Shown here piece by piece: positions 1 to 7,296 of a stretch of 10,635 bases of DNA. Origin of the DNA: Pseudomonadota bacterium (GTDB taxonomy: Bacteria > Pseudomonadota > Alphaproteobacteria > Rhizobiales > Hyphomicrobiaceae); NCBI GenBank assembly GCA_023416575.1, contig JAEZHL010000186.1:1-10635 (forward strand), given 5' to 3'. Position 1 is the stretch's first letter. Every line of letters begins with the position of its first letter. The position numbers and the translations under genes are program-made. The notes beneath the pieces are model-generated. The model made no database searches. It had not been told where the DNA came from and worked only from the letters and a program-made list of their open reading frames with translations.

Positions 1-135
1 CGCGGTCGCGATGAAGGGCACGTGCGCAGCGACCGGAATAGCGTCCGCGACAGCGACGACGGTCCCGAAGCCGCGCTTCGAAACGTAGTCCCACGCCACG
101 GCATCGTCGGTCCGAAAAACGGGTGGAATGTACAT
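1..135 (-). CDS. PaiB-like FMN-binding regulator, N-terminal part only
   Basis: This is the 5' end of a minus-strand gene cut by the window edge; 45 codons are visible, starting at the ATG complementary to 133-135. The product begins MYIPPVFRTDD and continues with a pattern ending AAHVPFIAT. The MYIPP start, followed by a short helix, a strand and a 'HxPF' segment, is the hallmark of the PaiB family (split-barrel flavin-binding proteins annotated as FMN-binding negative transcriptional regulators, usually about 200 residues). In Bacillus, PaiB is linked to sporulation and protease control; the role of proteobacterial homologues is mostly unknown and could be enzymatic. A good ribosome-binding site (AAGGAG, complement of 142-147) lies six bases before the ATG. 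The gene is divergent from the SRPBCC gene at 450. Family assignment rests only on the N-terminus. Confidence 0.72.
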   Translation of the reverse strand, partial: MYIPPVFRTDDAVAWDYVSKRGFGTVVAVADAIPVAAHVPFIATA

Positions 136-389
136 GGCCTACTCCTTGCAGCCAATGCAACCGGAGAAGGCTCGGAAAATGACCCCAGTGCCACCGATCC
201 TTGTCCGGCAGCGTCCTGAGTGCGTATCCGACGTATTCTTGAGCCGATCAGCACCGTGCGCCGCGCGTGATGCGGCGGCATCGCGAATGGGTAAATGTGT
301 GCGCAGTTCTGATCATGGGCATGCGGCTTAAGATGCCTGAAATGGTAAGTCAAGTGAGCTTTGTCCTATTATCTGCATGCGTGCTTTCT

Positions 390-415
390 GGAACGAATGG
401 CGGCGGACGGCAGTT
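390..415 (+). promoter_or_regulatory. Possible EcfG-type stress promoter before the SRPBCC gene
   Basis: GGAAC at 390-394 is followed after 17 bases by AGTT at 412-415. The alphaproteobacterial general-stress sigma factor EcfG recognises GGAAC-N16/17-CGTT, so the -35 element is perfect and the -10 matches three of four. A transcript would start near 420-425, leaving a leader of about 25-30 bases before the ATG at 450. The match is short and could be chance; position and orientation are right. Confidence 0.4.
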
Positions 416-438
416 GATCCAACAAAGCTCTACGGGTC

Positions 439-444
439 AGGAGG
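439..444 (+). promoter_or_regulatory. Ribosome-binding site fixing the SRPBCC gene start
   Basis: AGGAGG five bases before the ATG at 450 is a near-perfect Shine-Dalgarno sequence. It selects this start over the upstream in-frame ATGs at 267 and later. Confidence 0.8.
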
Positions 445-449
445 CGGGA

Positions 450-1145
450 ATGAGCGAGATCGCAAACAAACCAACGTGGACGCGGCCACCGGCATTGCGC
501 CCCGCCTCCGCTGTGGGATGGGTAAACGTCGGTCAGGGTGAGCGGATCGTTTCTGCCCTCGCCGGTGGCATGCTGATAGCCTGGGGTGCTCGCCATGGTC
601 GCCTGCTCGGCGCAATGTCCGCCTTGGGCGGCGCGGGACTGATCGCCCGCGGGGCGACCGGCCACTGCCCGGCCGTCGCCGCGCTCTCGACCGCAGGCGA
701 GGCCGCCTACGTCTCGCGCGCGACGATTTCCATCACCCGCCCCCGCGAGGCGGTCTACCGCTTCTGGCGCGAGGAGGCCAACCTGCCTCTCTTCATGCAG
801 GGGGTGGAGAGCATCCAACAACTGCCGCAGCGCCTCACTGCATGGACCGTGCGCGGCCCCTTGGGACGGCGGCTGAAATGGGTATCGCGCATCGTCGAGG
901 ACAAGCCGCCAGGTTTCGTCGCCTGGGAATCTATCGAAGGCGCCGATGTGCCGAATTCTGGCTGGGTCGAGTTCCACGATGCGGGCGGCGGGCTGGAAAC
1001 CGTCGTCACTGTCTTCATCGCCTACGAGCCGCCGGGCGGAGCGATGGGTCACCTCCTTGCCAGCCTATTGGGGCATGCGCCTGCTCAAACCATGCGCAAC
1101 GACCTGAGGCGGCTGAAGCGGCTTCTCGAGGCGCAGGTGACATGA
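450..1145 (+). CDS. Membrane-anchored SRPBCC (START-like) protein with DUF2892-like segment
   Basis: The product has 231 residues. After a proline-rich N-terminus, residues about 30-70 form two short hydrophobic helices (SALAGGMLIAWGA and a Gly/Ala-rich second helix) ending in ATGHCP. This is the pattern of the DUF2892 / YgaP-type transmembrane domain, whose helices typically end in a G-x-CP motif. Residues about 90-228 match the SRPBCC polyketide cyclase/dehydrase fold: the opening strand 'SRATISITRPREAVYRFWRE', a central 'RIVEDKPPGFVAWES', and a C-terminal amphipathic helix 'NDLRRLKRLLEA'. SRPBCC domains form a hydrophobic pocket for lipid-like ligands; no catalytic function can be read here. 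The architecture suggests an inner-membrane protein with a cytoplasmic ligand-binding domain. The gene has a strong ribosome site and possibly an EcfG-like promoter, which would make it a stress gene like the ots operon downstream. Function is unknown. Confidence 0.85.
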   Translation: MSEIANKPTWTRPPALRPASAVGWVNVGQGERIVSALAGGMLIAWGARHGRLLGAMSALGGAGLIARGATGHCPAVAALSTAGEAAYVSRATISITRPREAVYRFWREEANLPLFMQGVESIQQLPQRLTAWTVRGPLGRRLKWVSRIVEDKPPGFVAWESIEGADVPNSGWVEFHDAGGGLETVVTVFIAYEPPGGAMGHLLASLLGHAPAQTMRNDLRRLKRLLEAQVT

Positions 1146-1282
1146 GCCCGAACCGCACCGCGGCCTCCCCCTCACAGGAGTCGATTCATCGCCCGCTCAC
1201 CTCCGCAGACTCATAACAGCCGCAGTTCGGCGATAGTATCTCGAAGAACCGCTGCGCGGGCACCGTCGTCCAGCAGCCAATT

Positions 1283-1308
1283 GGAACCAAAATCCCCGCA
1301 TTTGCGTC
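1283..1308 (+). promoter_or_regulatory. Likely EcfG-type general-stress promoter of the ots operon
   Basis: GGAAC at 1283-1287, then 17 bases, then CGTC at 1305-1308. This matches the EcfG consensus GGAAC-N16/17-CGTT with one difference, in the last base. It lies about 70 bases before the otsB ATG, with a predicted transcript start near 1315-1318 and a leader of about 60 bases. Trehalose synthesis genes are well-known members of the EcfG regulon in rhizobia and methylobacteria, which strengthens the call. Assignment is by pattern and context only. Confidence 0.6.
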
Positions 1309-1376
1309 CTTTCAGGGGTTTCTCCACTGACCAGGACTGCATGCGCGTACTTGGCGGGTCCTGAAAAAAGCTCTCC

Positions 1377-2120
1377 ATGACGGCCTTTGATTTCAATTCC
1401 GAAAAGGATGCACTGTTCCTGGACCTGGACGGCACCATGATCGACATCGCTCCCAGTCCAGATGACGTCTTCGCGCCCAAGGAGCTCATCCGCTGCCTTG
1501 CCGTGCTGAACCGGCAACTGGGGGGCGCCCTCGCGGTCGTGTCGGGCCGGCCGATCGGCGCCGTCGATGCCCTTCTCGCCCCCGTGCGGCTTCCCGCAGC
1601 TGGCGTGCATGGAGCCGAGATTCGCTTCGAGGCGGATGCGGCGCGAGTCCACCGCGCCGCCCCAGCGATCCCCAATGGCGTGCGCTGGCTGCTAGCGCCG
1701 CTTGCCAGCATTCCCGGTGTTCTGATCGAGGACAAGACAGTGGCGATTGCTGTCCACTTCCGAAAGGCTGCCGCGGCTGCCGAGCGGGTCGCGGAAAGTG
1801 TCCGGGCAGCCGTCCAGGCACACAAGTCCGACGAGCTCACGATCGTGGCCGGCAAGTGCGTCTACGAGATCAAGCATGCCCGCTACAGCAAGGGCACGGC
1901 CGTTGCGGAGTTCATGGCTCGCGCGCCGTGGCGGACACGGCGGCCGGTGTTCATCGGCGATGACGTCACCGACGAGTCGGCGTTCGCCGAGTTGCCGAAA
2001 TGGGGCGGCATCGGCCTCTCCGTCGGTCAGGAGCGGCCGGGCGCCGTCAAGCGCTTCGAGAGCGCCGCCGATGTCCGCGCGTGGCTGCAAGGTCTCGCCC
2101 GGCAGGAGGCGACGACGTGA
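1377..2120 (+). CDS. otsB: Trehalose-6-phosphate phosphatase OtsB
   Basis: This 247-residue HAD-superfamily phosphatase hydrolyses trehalose-6-phosphate to trehalose and phosphate in the cytoplasm, the second step of the OtsA-OtsB pathway. HAD motif I is DLDGT at residues 16-20, with D16 as the nucleophile and D18 as the acid/base. The SGRP motif is at 56-59, the conserved lysine sits in 'YSKGTA' near 170, and the metal-binding motif GDDVTDE is at 194-200. The length is normal for the family (E. coli OtsB is about 266 residues). The ATG has no clear Shine-Dalgarno, only an A-rich stretch around 1363-1368, so translation may start weakly. An EcfG-like promoter lies upstream. Its stop codon overlaps the GTG start of the GH15 gene by four bases, and otsA follows that gene, so the three are co-transcribed. 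Confidence 0.96.
   Translation: MTAFDFNSEKDALFLDLDGTMIDIAPSPDDVFAPKELIRCLAVLNRQLGGALAVVSGRPIGAVDALLAPVRLPAAGVHGAEIRFEADAARVHRAAPAIPNGVRWLLAPLASIPGVLIEDKTVAIAVHFRKAAAAAERVAESVRAAVQAHKSDELTIVAGKCVYEIKHARYSKGTAVAEFMARAPWRTRRPVFIGDDVTDESAFAELPKWGGIGLSVGQERPGAVKRFESAADVRAWLQGLARQEATT
2104..2109 (+). promoter_or_regulatory. Ribosome-binding site fixing the GTG start of the GH15 gene
   Basis: AGGAGG inside the end of otsB lies seven bases before GTG at 2117. It decides for the GTG start, although the frame is open from an ATG at 2000 whose translated N-terminus is arginine-rich shadow sequence. Confidence 0.8.
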
Positions 2121-3910
2121 GTGCACATGGTCTCGATTACGGCCTCATCGGCAACGGGCGCATCGCGGCCCTGATCGACTGCAATGCCCGCATCGTCTGG
2201 TGGTGTTTCCCGCGCTTCGACAGCAACCCGGTCTTCTCGCGTCTACTCGCCGGCGGCGAGGACAAGGGGTACACGGACATCGTGCTCCAGGATCAGGTGC
2301 GGTGCGAAAGCAACTACGATCGCAATACCGCGATCATCACCACCGTGTTGACGGACGCCGAAGGCGGCAGCGTTCGCGTCACCGATTTCGCGCCCCGATT
2401 CCTACACTATGGGCGCATGTTCCACCCGGCGCAGATCTTCCGTCGCATCGAGCCGCTGTCCGGGCTGCCGCGGCTGCGAATCCGGGTGCGGCCGACATTC
2501 AACTACGGTGTGCCGGCCTCGGCGCGCACCCTGGGATCGAGCCACATCAGGTTCTCCAGCGGCTCGGACGTGATACGCCTCACCACCGATGCGCCGCTGT
2601 CCTACGTCGCCGAGGAAGTTCCCTTCGCGCTCACCCGGCCTGTCACCCTGGTGTTCGGCCCTGACGAGCCGCTGGAAAGTCCAGTCGAAGCCACCGGGCG
2701 GAGGTTCGAGTACGAGACCCGCCAGTGGTGGCAGACATGGGTGCGGACCCTCGCCATTCCGTTTGAGTGGCAGTCGGCGGTGATCCGCGCGGCGATTTCC
2801 CTGAAGCTGTGCACCTTCGAGGACACCGGCGCCATCATCGCGGCCGTCACAACCTCCATTCCCGAGGCTCCAGGGTCCGGCAGGAACTGGGATTATCGCT
2901 TCTGCTGGCTGCGTGACGCCTATTTCGTCGTGCAGGCCCTGAACCACCTCGGCAATACGAACGCGATGGAGGCTTACCTCGATTACCTCACCAACGCGGT
3001 CCAGAAGCCAGGCCCGCTGCGCCCCGTCTACGGCATCGTGCCGGGCCAGAGTCTTGAGGAACGGACTGCGACGGATCTGACCGGGTTCGAGGATAACGGG
3101 CCTGTGCGGATCGGCAATGCTGCCGCCGAGCAGCACCAGCACGATGTCTACGGCAGCATCATTCTCGCCGCTCAGCAGATGTTCGTGGACGAGCGGCTAG
3201 AGCGGATGGGCGACACGGCCCTCTTCCGTCGCCTCGAGCAGCATGGCGAGCTCGCGTGGCGGCTGGCGCTGCAGCCGGATGCCGGCATCTGGGAATTCCG
3301 CGGCCGCTGGCGCGTGCACACCCATTCCGCCGCCATGGGCTGGGTGGCCTGCGACCGCCTGAGCAGCATCGCGCACGCGCTCGGCTTGACGAGCGAGGCG
3401 GAGGCGTGGCGGGCCCGCGCCCGCCAGCTGAGGGAGGAGATTCTCGAGCGGGCATGGCATCCCAGGCGGGGCGCATTCACCGCCGCCTTCGACTCCGACG
3501 AGCTCGATGCCAGCTCGCTCCTGCTTGCCGAGATCGGCCTCGTCGCGCCGAGCGATCCACGATTCATTTCCACGTGCGAAGTGATCGAGCGCGAACTCGA
3601 ACGCTCCGGCCACATTATGCGCTATACTGCCAATGACGACTTCGGCGCACCTGAGTCGGCCTTCGTCATCTGTCGGTTCTGGCTTGCTGATGCATTGGCC
3701 GCTATCGGCCGCACCGCGGCTGCACGCGAGCACTTCACCGATCTGCTGCGCTATCGCAACTCGTTCGGTCTCATGTCGGAGGACATCGATCCTATTACCG
3801 GACGTCTTTGGGGGAACCTGCCGCAGACGTACTCGATGGCCGGAATCGTCATCACCGCCAAGCGGCTATCGAAAGGCTGGGAGCAGGCATGGTCGCTCGC
3901 CTCATTGTGA
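2117..3910 (+). CDS. Glycoside hydrolase family 15 protein (trehalase/glucoamylase-like)
   Basis: The product has 597 residues and starts at GTG, in a 4-base overlap with otsB. An N-terminal trehalase-like domain (about 1-170) opens with 'DYGLIGNGRIAALID' and 'WWCFPRFDSNPVFSRLL', typical of bacterial GH15 enzymes. The catalytic (alpha/alpha)6 barrel follows from about 210 to the end: 'NWDYRFCWLRDAYF' at 257-270, the general acid glutamate in 'GIWEFRGRW' (E393), and the likely general base in 'MSEDIDP' (E555). Family members include inverting glucoamylases, glucodextranases and the GH15 trehalases of mycobacteria and Thermoplasma. No signal peptide is visible, so it acts in the cytoplasm. Its position between otsB and otsA suggests that it uses trehalose or a metabolically linked alpha-glucoside, either recycling trehalose or controlling its pool. 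Fold and family are secure; the substrate is inferred. Confidence 0.93.
   Translation: MSAHGLDYGLIGNGRIAALIDCNARIVWWCFPRFDSNPVFSRLLAGGEDKGYTDIVLQDQVRCESNYDRNTAIITTVLTDAEGGSVRVTDFAPRFLHYGRMFHPAQIFRRIEPLSGLPRLRIRVRPTFNYGVPASARTLGSSHIRFSSGSDVIRLTTDAPLSYVAEEVPFALTRPVTLVFGPDEPLESPVEATGRRFEYETRQWWQTWVRTLAIPFEWQSAVIRAAISLKLCTFEDTGAIIAAVTTSIPEAPGSGRNWDYRFCWLRDAYFVVQALNHLGNTNAMEAYLDYLTNAVQKPGPLRPVYGIVPGQSLEERTATDLTGFEDNGPVRIGNAAAEQHQHDVYGSIILAAQQMFVDERLERMGDTALFRRLEQHGELAWRLALQPDAGIWEFRGRWRVHTHSAAMGWVACDRLSSIAHALGLTSEAEAWRARARQLREEILERAWHPRRGAFTAAFDSDELDASSLLLAEIGLVAPSDPRFISTCEVIERELERSGHIMRYTANDDFGAPESAFVICRFWLADALAAIGRTAAAREHFTDLLRYRNSFGLMSEDIDPITGRLWGNLPQTYSMAGIVITAKRLSKGWEQAWSLASL
3879..3883 (+). 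promoter_or_regulatory. Ribosome-binding site for otsA
   Basis: GGGAG five bases before the ATG at 3889, inside the GH15 coding region. It supports this start over the in-frame ATG at 3808, and the resulting protein begins MVARLIVISNR as expected for OtsA. Confidence 0.65.
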
Positions 3911-5301
3911 TCTCCAACCGCGTCGCGGTTCCCGAGAGCGCCAGCGAATCCTCGGCCGGCGGTCTCGCGGTGGCCGTTCAGGCCGCACTCAGCGGCCGCG
4001 AGGGGATCTGGTTCGGGTGGAGCGGGCGCGTCACTGAGGAGCCCAACCCGGAGCCCACGACACGGAAAGTGGGCAACACCACCTACGTCGTCGTGGACCT
4101 CGCGTCCGCCGACTACAACGAGTACTACAGCGGCTTTGCCAACCGGGTGCTGTGGCCCATTCTGCACTACCGGCTCGATCTCGCTGAGTTCAACCGATCG
4201 GATCTGACGGGCTATCAGCGGGTGAACAACTTCTTTGCCGACCGCCTGTCGAAATTTCTGCGACCCGACGACATCATCTGGGTGCACGATTATCACCTGA
4301 TGCCGCTTGCCAAGCTGCTGCGCGAGCGCGGGCACGAGAACCGCATCGGCTACTTCCTCCACGTTCCCTGCCCTCCCCCCGACATTCTGACCGCGCTGCC
4401 GAAGCATCGCGAGATCGTCGGCGCGCTGGTGGCATTCGACCTGATCGGCCTGCAGACCGAGAACGATTGCGACAACCTCAGCCGCTACCTCGTGCGGCAG
4501 GGCGCGGTGCGCTCACCCGATGCGCATCATCTGCAGGCCGACGGCCGCTCCGTCGTCCTCGGCGCCTTTCCTGTCGGCATCGAAACGACTCGCTTCGAGC
4601 GCACCGCTCGCCGGGCTGCCGCGACCTCGCTGATCAGGGAGACTGCGGAAAGCCTCAGCGGCCGCGCGATGGTGATGAGCGTCGATCGCCTCGACTACTC
4701 CAAGGGCCTGCCGAACCGGATGGATGCCATCGAGCGCTTCCTCAGCACCTATCCCGAATGGCACGGCCGCGTCACATTCCTCCAGATAGCCCCAAAGTCG
4801 CGGGCCGAGATCCAGGAGTACATCGAGATCGACCGGCAGGTTTCGACGCTCGCCGGGCAGATCAATGGCATGCACGGGGCGGTCACCTGGACCCCCATCC
4901 GCTACGTCAACCGCGCCTACTCCCGTGCCGCGCTCGCGGGGCTCTACCGGCTGGCCAGGGTCGGCCTCGTGACGCCGCTGCGCGATGGCATGAACCTCGT
5001 TGCCAAGGAGTACGTGACGGCGCAGGACCCCTCCAATCCCGGCGTCCTCGTGCTATCGCAGTTCGCGGGTGCGGCTGAGGAGCTCGACGGCGCGCTGATC
5101 GTCAATCCGCACGAGCCCGAAGCGGTGGCGGCGGCGATCCGTTTCGCCCTCGAGATGCCGCTCGACGCCCGCCAGGCGCGCTATCAGCGCATGATGGACG
5201 TTCTGCATGCGAACGACGTCCACAGCTGGACGTCGCGGTTCCTGGCGACGCTCGAATCGACACGCGGCGGGCGGCCAAGCCATAGCCATCTTGCTAGCTG
5301 A
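3889..5301 (+). CDS. otsA: Alpha,alpha-trehalose-phosphate synthase (UDP-forming) OtsA
   Basis: This 470-residue GT20 retaining glycosyltransferase joins UDP-glucose and glucose-6-phosphate into trehalose-6-phosphate. The length equals the E. coli enzyme (about 474). Visible motifs in order: 'VISNRV' with R11 and 'SAGGLA' at 22-27 (phosphate and sugar binding), 'IWVHDYHLMPL' near 127-137, 'HVPCPPPDIL' near 158-167, 'RLDYSKG' at 267-273 carrying the conserved Arg and Lys that contact the UDP phosphates, and 'RDGMNLVAKEY' at 365-375 with D366 and E374 for nucleotide-sugar binding. All key residues appear intact, so the enzyme should be active. The first 22 bases overlap the end of the GH15 gene, making it the third gene of the trehalose operon. 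The synthase comes last and the phosphatase first, the reverse of the reaction order. About 100 bases separate it from the downstream kinase. Confidence 0.97.
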   Translation: MVARLIVISNRVAVPESASESSAGGLAVAVQAALSGREGIWFGWSGRVTEEPNPEPTTRKVGNTTYVVVDLASADYNEYYSGFANRVLWPILHYRLDLAEFNRSDLTGYQRVNNFFADRLSKFLRPDDIIWVHDYHLMPLAKLLRERGHENRIGYFLHVPCPPPDILTALPKHREIVGALVAFDLIGLQTENDCDNLSRYLVRQGAVRSPDAHHLQADGRSVVLGAFPVGIETTRFERTARRAAATSLIRETAESLSGRAMVMSVDRLDYSKGLPNRMDAIERFLSTYPEWHGRVTFLQIAPKSRAEIQEYIEIDRQVSTLAGQINGMHGAVTWTPIRYVNRAYSRAALAGLYRLARVGLVTPLRDGMNLVAKEYVTAQDPSNPGVLVLSQFAGAAEELDGALIVNPHEPEAVAAAIRFALEMPLDARQARYQRMMDVLHANDVHSWTSRFLATLESTRGGRPSHSHLAS

Positions 5302-5407
5302 GCTGCCCCCATCCATCATGAGACGGACTGTGCGAGTTTGAGTTGCATTTCTTGCTCATACCGGACAGGTTACTCCGTCTTCTGCGAGGTCCCACCGGTC
5401 TGTACTC

Positions 5408-7105
5408 ATGCGTTCACGCCTGCCGCCGACCTTCGCCCAGCGGCTCATCCTCTACGGACTGTCGATCGCCATCCCGGTTCTCGCGATGTGCGGCGCCGTG
5501 GTTTATCACTATACGGTCGAACAGTACCGTGCGATCGAAGCCGATACGCTGGCAACCGCCCACGAGCTGGCCAAGGATCTCGAGAGCGAGATCCAATCGC
5601 AGCAGCTCCTGCTCGAAACTCTCAGTGGCATCCTGGGACCCGAGATGGATCTGGCGCGCCTCTACCAGAACGCGGCACGGGCGCTGGTGCCACGCGGCTC
5701 CCATGTCGTCGTCTACGACTTGGGCGGCTGGCCGATCCTGAACACGGCCCTGCCGCTGGGAAGCCCAATCCCCCAGGCGGTCGATGCCACGCGCGTCCGG
5801 TCGATCATCCAGCGAAACGAGCCCCACGTCTCGGGCTTGAAGCCGTACCTGATCAAAGGGCAACTGGTCTGGATCGTCGCCACACCGATCCGCCGCTCGG
5901 ATGGCGTTGCCGGATTGATCGGGATCGCCCGCTCTCCGTACAAGCTGGTGGAGGTGCTGAGCGAGAGGTCTCGCCCGCCGGGGACGCGCTGGTACATCAG
6001 CGACCGGGACGGGTTCATCGTCGCCAGCAGCAGACCTGACGTGATCGGGCAGAAGCTGCCGGAACGGTTGGCAACGCCCCTCAATCAGCACACCGGAGTC
6101 AGGTGGGTTCAGGATCCCGAGGGATTGCCCATCGTTGGAGCCTTCACCCGGTCGCCGTCCTCCGGATGGCGCGTCGCTGTCGCGGTTCCGGCCGCTGTCG
6201 TTGGGGCGCCGCTGCGGGAGACCTGGCTGCTCTTCGGCATAGGCTCGGCCCTGCTCCTCGCCCTGGCTTTGATCCTTGCCACTTCCATTGCCCACCGGCT
6301 GCAGGACAACGTCGAGGTCCTCGTGGAATCGGCGGAGAAGCTCGGCCGTGGCGCGCCGCTGCCCAATCTGTGCTTCGCGACGCAAGAATTCCAGCACATC
6401 CACGACACGCTCGTCAGCGCCGCTGCCGAGCGACAGCGCAACGAGGAGCGGCGCCACCTGCTGCTGCGGGAACTCCAGCACCGCACCAACAACCTGCTCG
6501 CCGTCATCTCCTCCATTGCGCGGCGCACGCTGCTTGAAGGGCGCACCATGGGCGAGGCCCGGGATGCCCTGCTCGGACGCATTCAGGCTCTGGCCAATGC
6601 CAGCGATACGCTCGCTGCCGCGCACTGGCAGGGCGCTGACGTCAGCCTCGTCATCGAGAGCGAGATGCGTGGGTTCGCCGGCCGCTATACGGCCAACGGC
6701 CCGCCCTTGCTGCTGTCGGCCCAGGCGGCCCAGAACACATCGCTGGTCATTCACGAGCTCGCGACCAACGCCTCGAAGTACGGCGCCCTTTCGCAGCCGG
6801 AAGGCAATGTCGCCATTTCCTGGTCGATCATCGACGACGGACCCGAGCCGCGCCTCGTGTTCGAGTGGAAGGAGAGCGGCGGGCCGCCGGCCGAAGCGCC
6901 GACGCGGCAAGGGTTCGGATACACCCTGCTGAAGACAGTCCTGTCGGACGCCGAGTACAAGCCAGAGATTCTATTCGAGCCCGGCGGGCTGCATTACCGC
7001 GCACAGGTCAGGCTGGCCGCAGTCCTTGCAAACAACGACGGCAACGACGCTAACCGCCCTTCAGCCAACGACAATTCCCTGGAACGCCCCAGTACCGGAA
7101 CGTGA
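5408..7105 (+). CDS. HWE-family membrane sensor histidine kinase
   Basis: The product has 565 residues. A first membrane helix (about 11-33) and a second (about 272-294) flank a periplasmic region of some 240 residues that resembles a Cache-type sensor ('GTRWYISDRDGFIVASSRPDVIGQ' pattern, residues about 195-218). A coiled linker follows, then the phospho-acceptor motif 'LLRELQHRTNNLL' with H358. The ATPase domain has the N-box 'IHELATNASKYGALS' (H449, N454) and the 'FEWKESGGPP' segment with W487-x-E489. Together with the missing classical F-box, this defines the HWE family, followed by 'GFGYTLL'. It would autophosphorylate H358 and pass phosphate to a response regulator, but none is encoded in the window. 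Related kinases in alphaproteobacteria act on PhyR-type or single-domain regulators. No clear ribosome site precedes the ATG, so the exact start is uncertain. The ligand is unknown. Confidence 0.93.
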   Translation: MRSRLPPTFAQRLILYGLSIAIPVLAMCGAVVYHYTVEQYRAIEADTLATAHELAKDLESEIQSQQLLLETLSGILGPEMDLARLYQNAARALVPRGSHVVVYDLGGWPILNTALPLGSPIPQAVDATRVRSIIQRNEPHVSGLKPYLIKGQLVWIVATPIRRSDGVAGLIGIARSPYKLVEVLSERSRPPGTRWYISDRDGFIVASSRPDVIGQKLPERLATPLNQHTGVRWVQDPEGLPIVGAFTRSPSSGWRVAVAVPAAVVGAPLRETWLLFGIGSALLLALALILATSIAHRLQDNVEVLVESAEKLGRGAPLPNLCFATQEFQHIHDTLVSAAAERQRNEERRHLLLRELQHRTNNLLAVISSIARRTLLEGRTMGEARDALLGRIQALANASDTLAAAHWQGADVSLVIESEMRGFAGRYTANGPPLLLSAQAAQNTSLVIHELATNASKYGALSQPEGNVAISWSIIDDGPEPRLVFEWKESGGPPAEAPTRQGFGYTLLKTVLSDAEYKPEILFEPGGLHYRAQVRLAAVLANNDGNDANRPSANDNSLERPSTGT

Positions 7106-7296
7106 GGAACTGGAGCTGTCGGTCGGCGCCAAGGTCCATGCCATCGCGGCTCCTGCGCTTTCCGTGGGGCATCACAGATGCATGATGCAGGCTGATCTAC
7201 AGCTATCGGCGATTCCGACGTTGATCTGATTCTGAAGTTGAGCCAATCTCGGATCCATAAACAAAAAAGCTCGCTTTCAGATGCTTCGGAGGAAAC
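7106..7296. other. Intergenic region before the ABC importer operon
   Basis: This gap of about 190 bases separates the kinase from the importer genes. It turns AT-rich near 7195-7285, with an A-rich tract around 7259-7267, which is where a promoter for the importer would be expected. I cannot pick out a convincing -35/-10 pair, and no clear terminator for the kinase gene is seen. Confidence 0.45.
7288..7293 (+). promoter_or_regulatory. Ribosome-binding site of the substrate-binding protein gene
   Basis: GGAGGA three to four bases before the ATG at 7297 is a strong Shine-Dalgarno sequence. It suits the high expression usual for ABC binding proteins and supports this start. Confidence 0.7.

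Larger units (their letters stand above)
136..449. other. Divergent intergenic region, 314 bases
   Basis: This non-coding stretch separates the minus-strand PaiB-like gene from the plus-strand SRPBCC gene and must hold the promoters of both. The reading frame of the SRPBCC gene stays open upstream to an ATG at 267, but residues encoded there look random and no ribosome site supports them. It contains an EcfG-like motif near 390-415 (listed separately) and small inverted repeats: GATGC/GCATC at 269-273 and 278-282, and GGGCAT/ATGCCT around 317-338. Part of it, roughly 320-400, is visibly less GC-rich than the genes, as expected for a promoter region. I see no RNA gene or repeat array. Confidence 0.6.

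Noticed and set aside
264..285. Small inverted repeat GATGC-GGCG-GCATC with flanking CGC/GCG, considered as an operator or terminator
   Set aside because: The stem is only five base pairs plus a bulged extension, no T-run follows, and such palindromes arise often in GC-rich DNA.
267..449. Upstream extension of the SRPBCC gene to the ATG at 267
   Set aside because: The extra 61 residues show no family pattern, and the near-perfect ribosome site sits directly before the ATG at 450.
1142..1216. Tiny 24-codon frame (MSPNRTAASPSQ...) overlapping the SRPBCC stop in ATGA
   Set aside because: The overlap looks like translational coupling, but the peptide is short, polar, without features or a good ribosome site, and cannot be told from chance.
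5414..6910. Minus-strand open frame of 498 codons opposite the histidine kinase
   Set aside because: The kinase strand has well-defined H-box and ATPase motifs; the antisense translation is low-complexity Arg/Gln/Asp-rich and lacks any domain pattern.
7081..7110. Three GGAAC copies (7081, 7097, 7106) at the end of the kinase gene, considered as stress promoters for the importer
   Set aside because: None has a CGTT-like element 16-17 bases downstream, and two lie wholly inside the kinase coding sequence.
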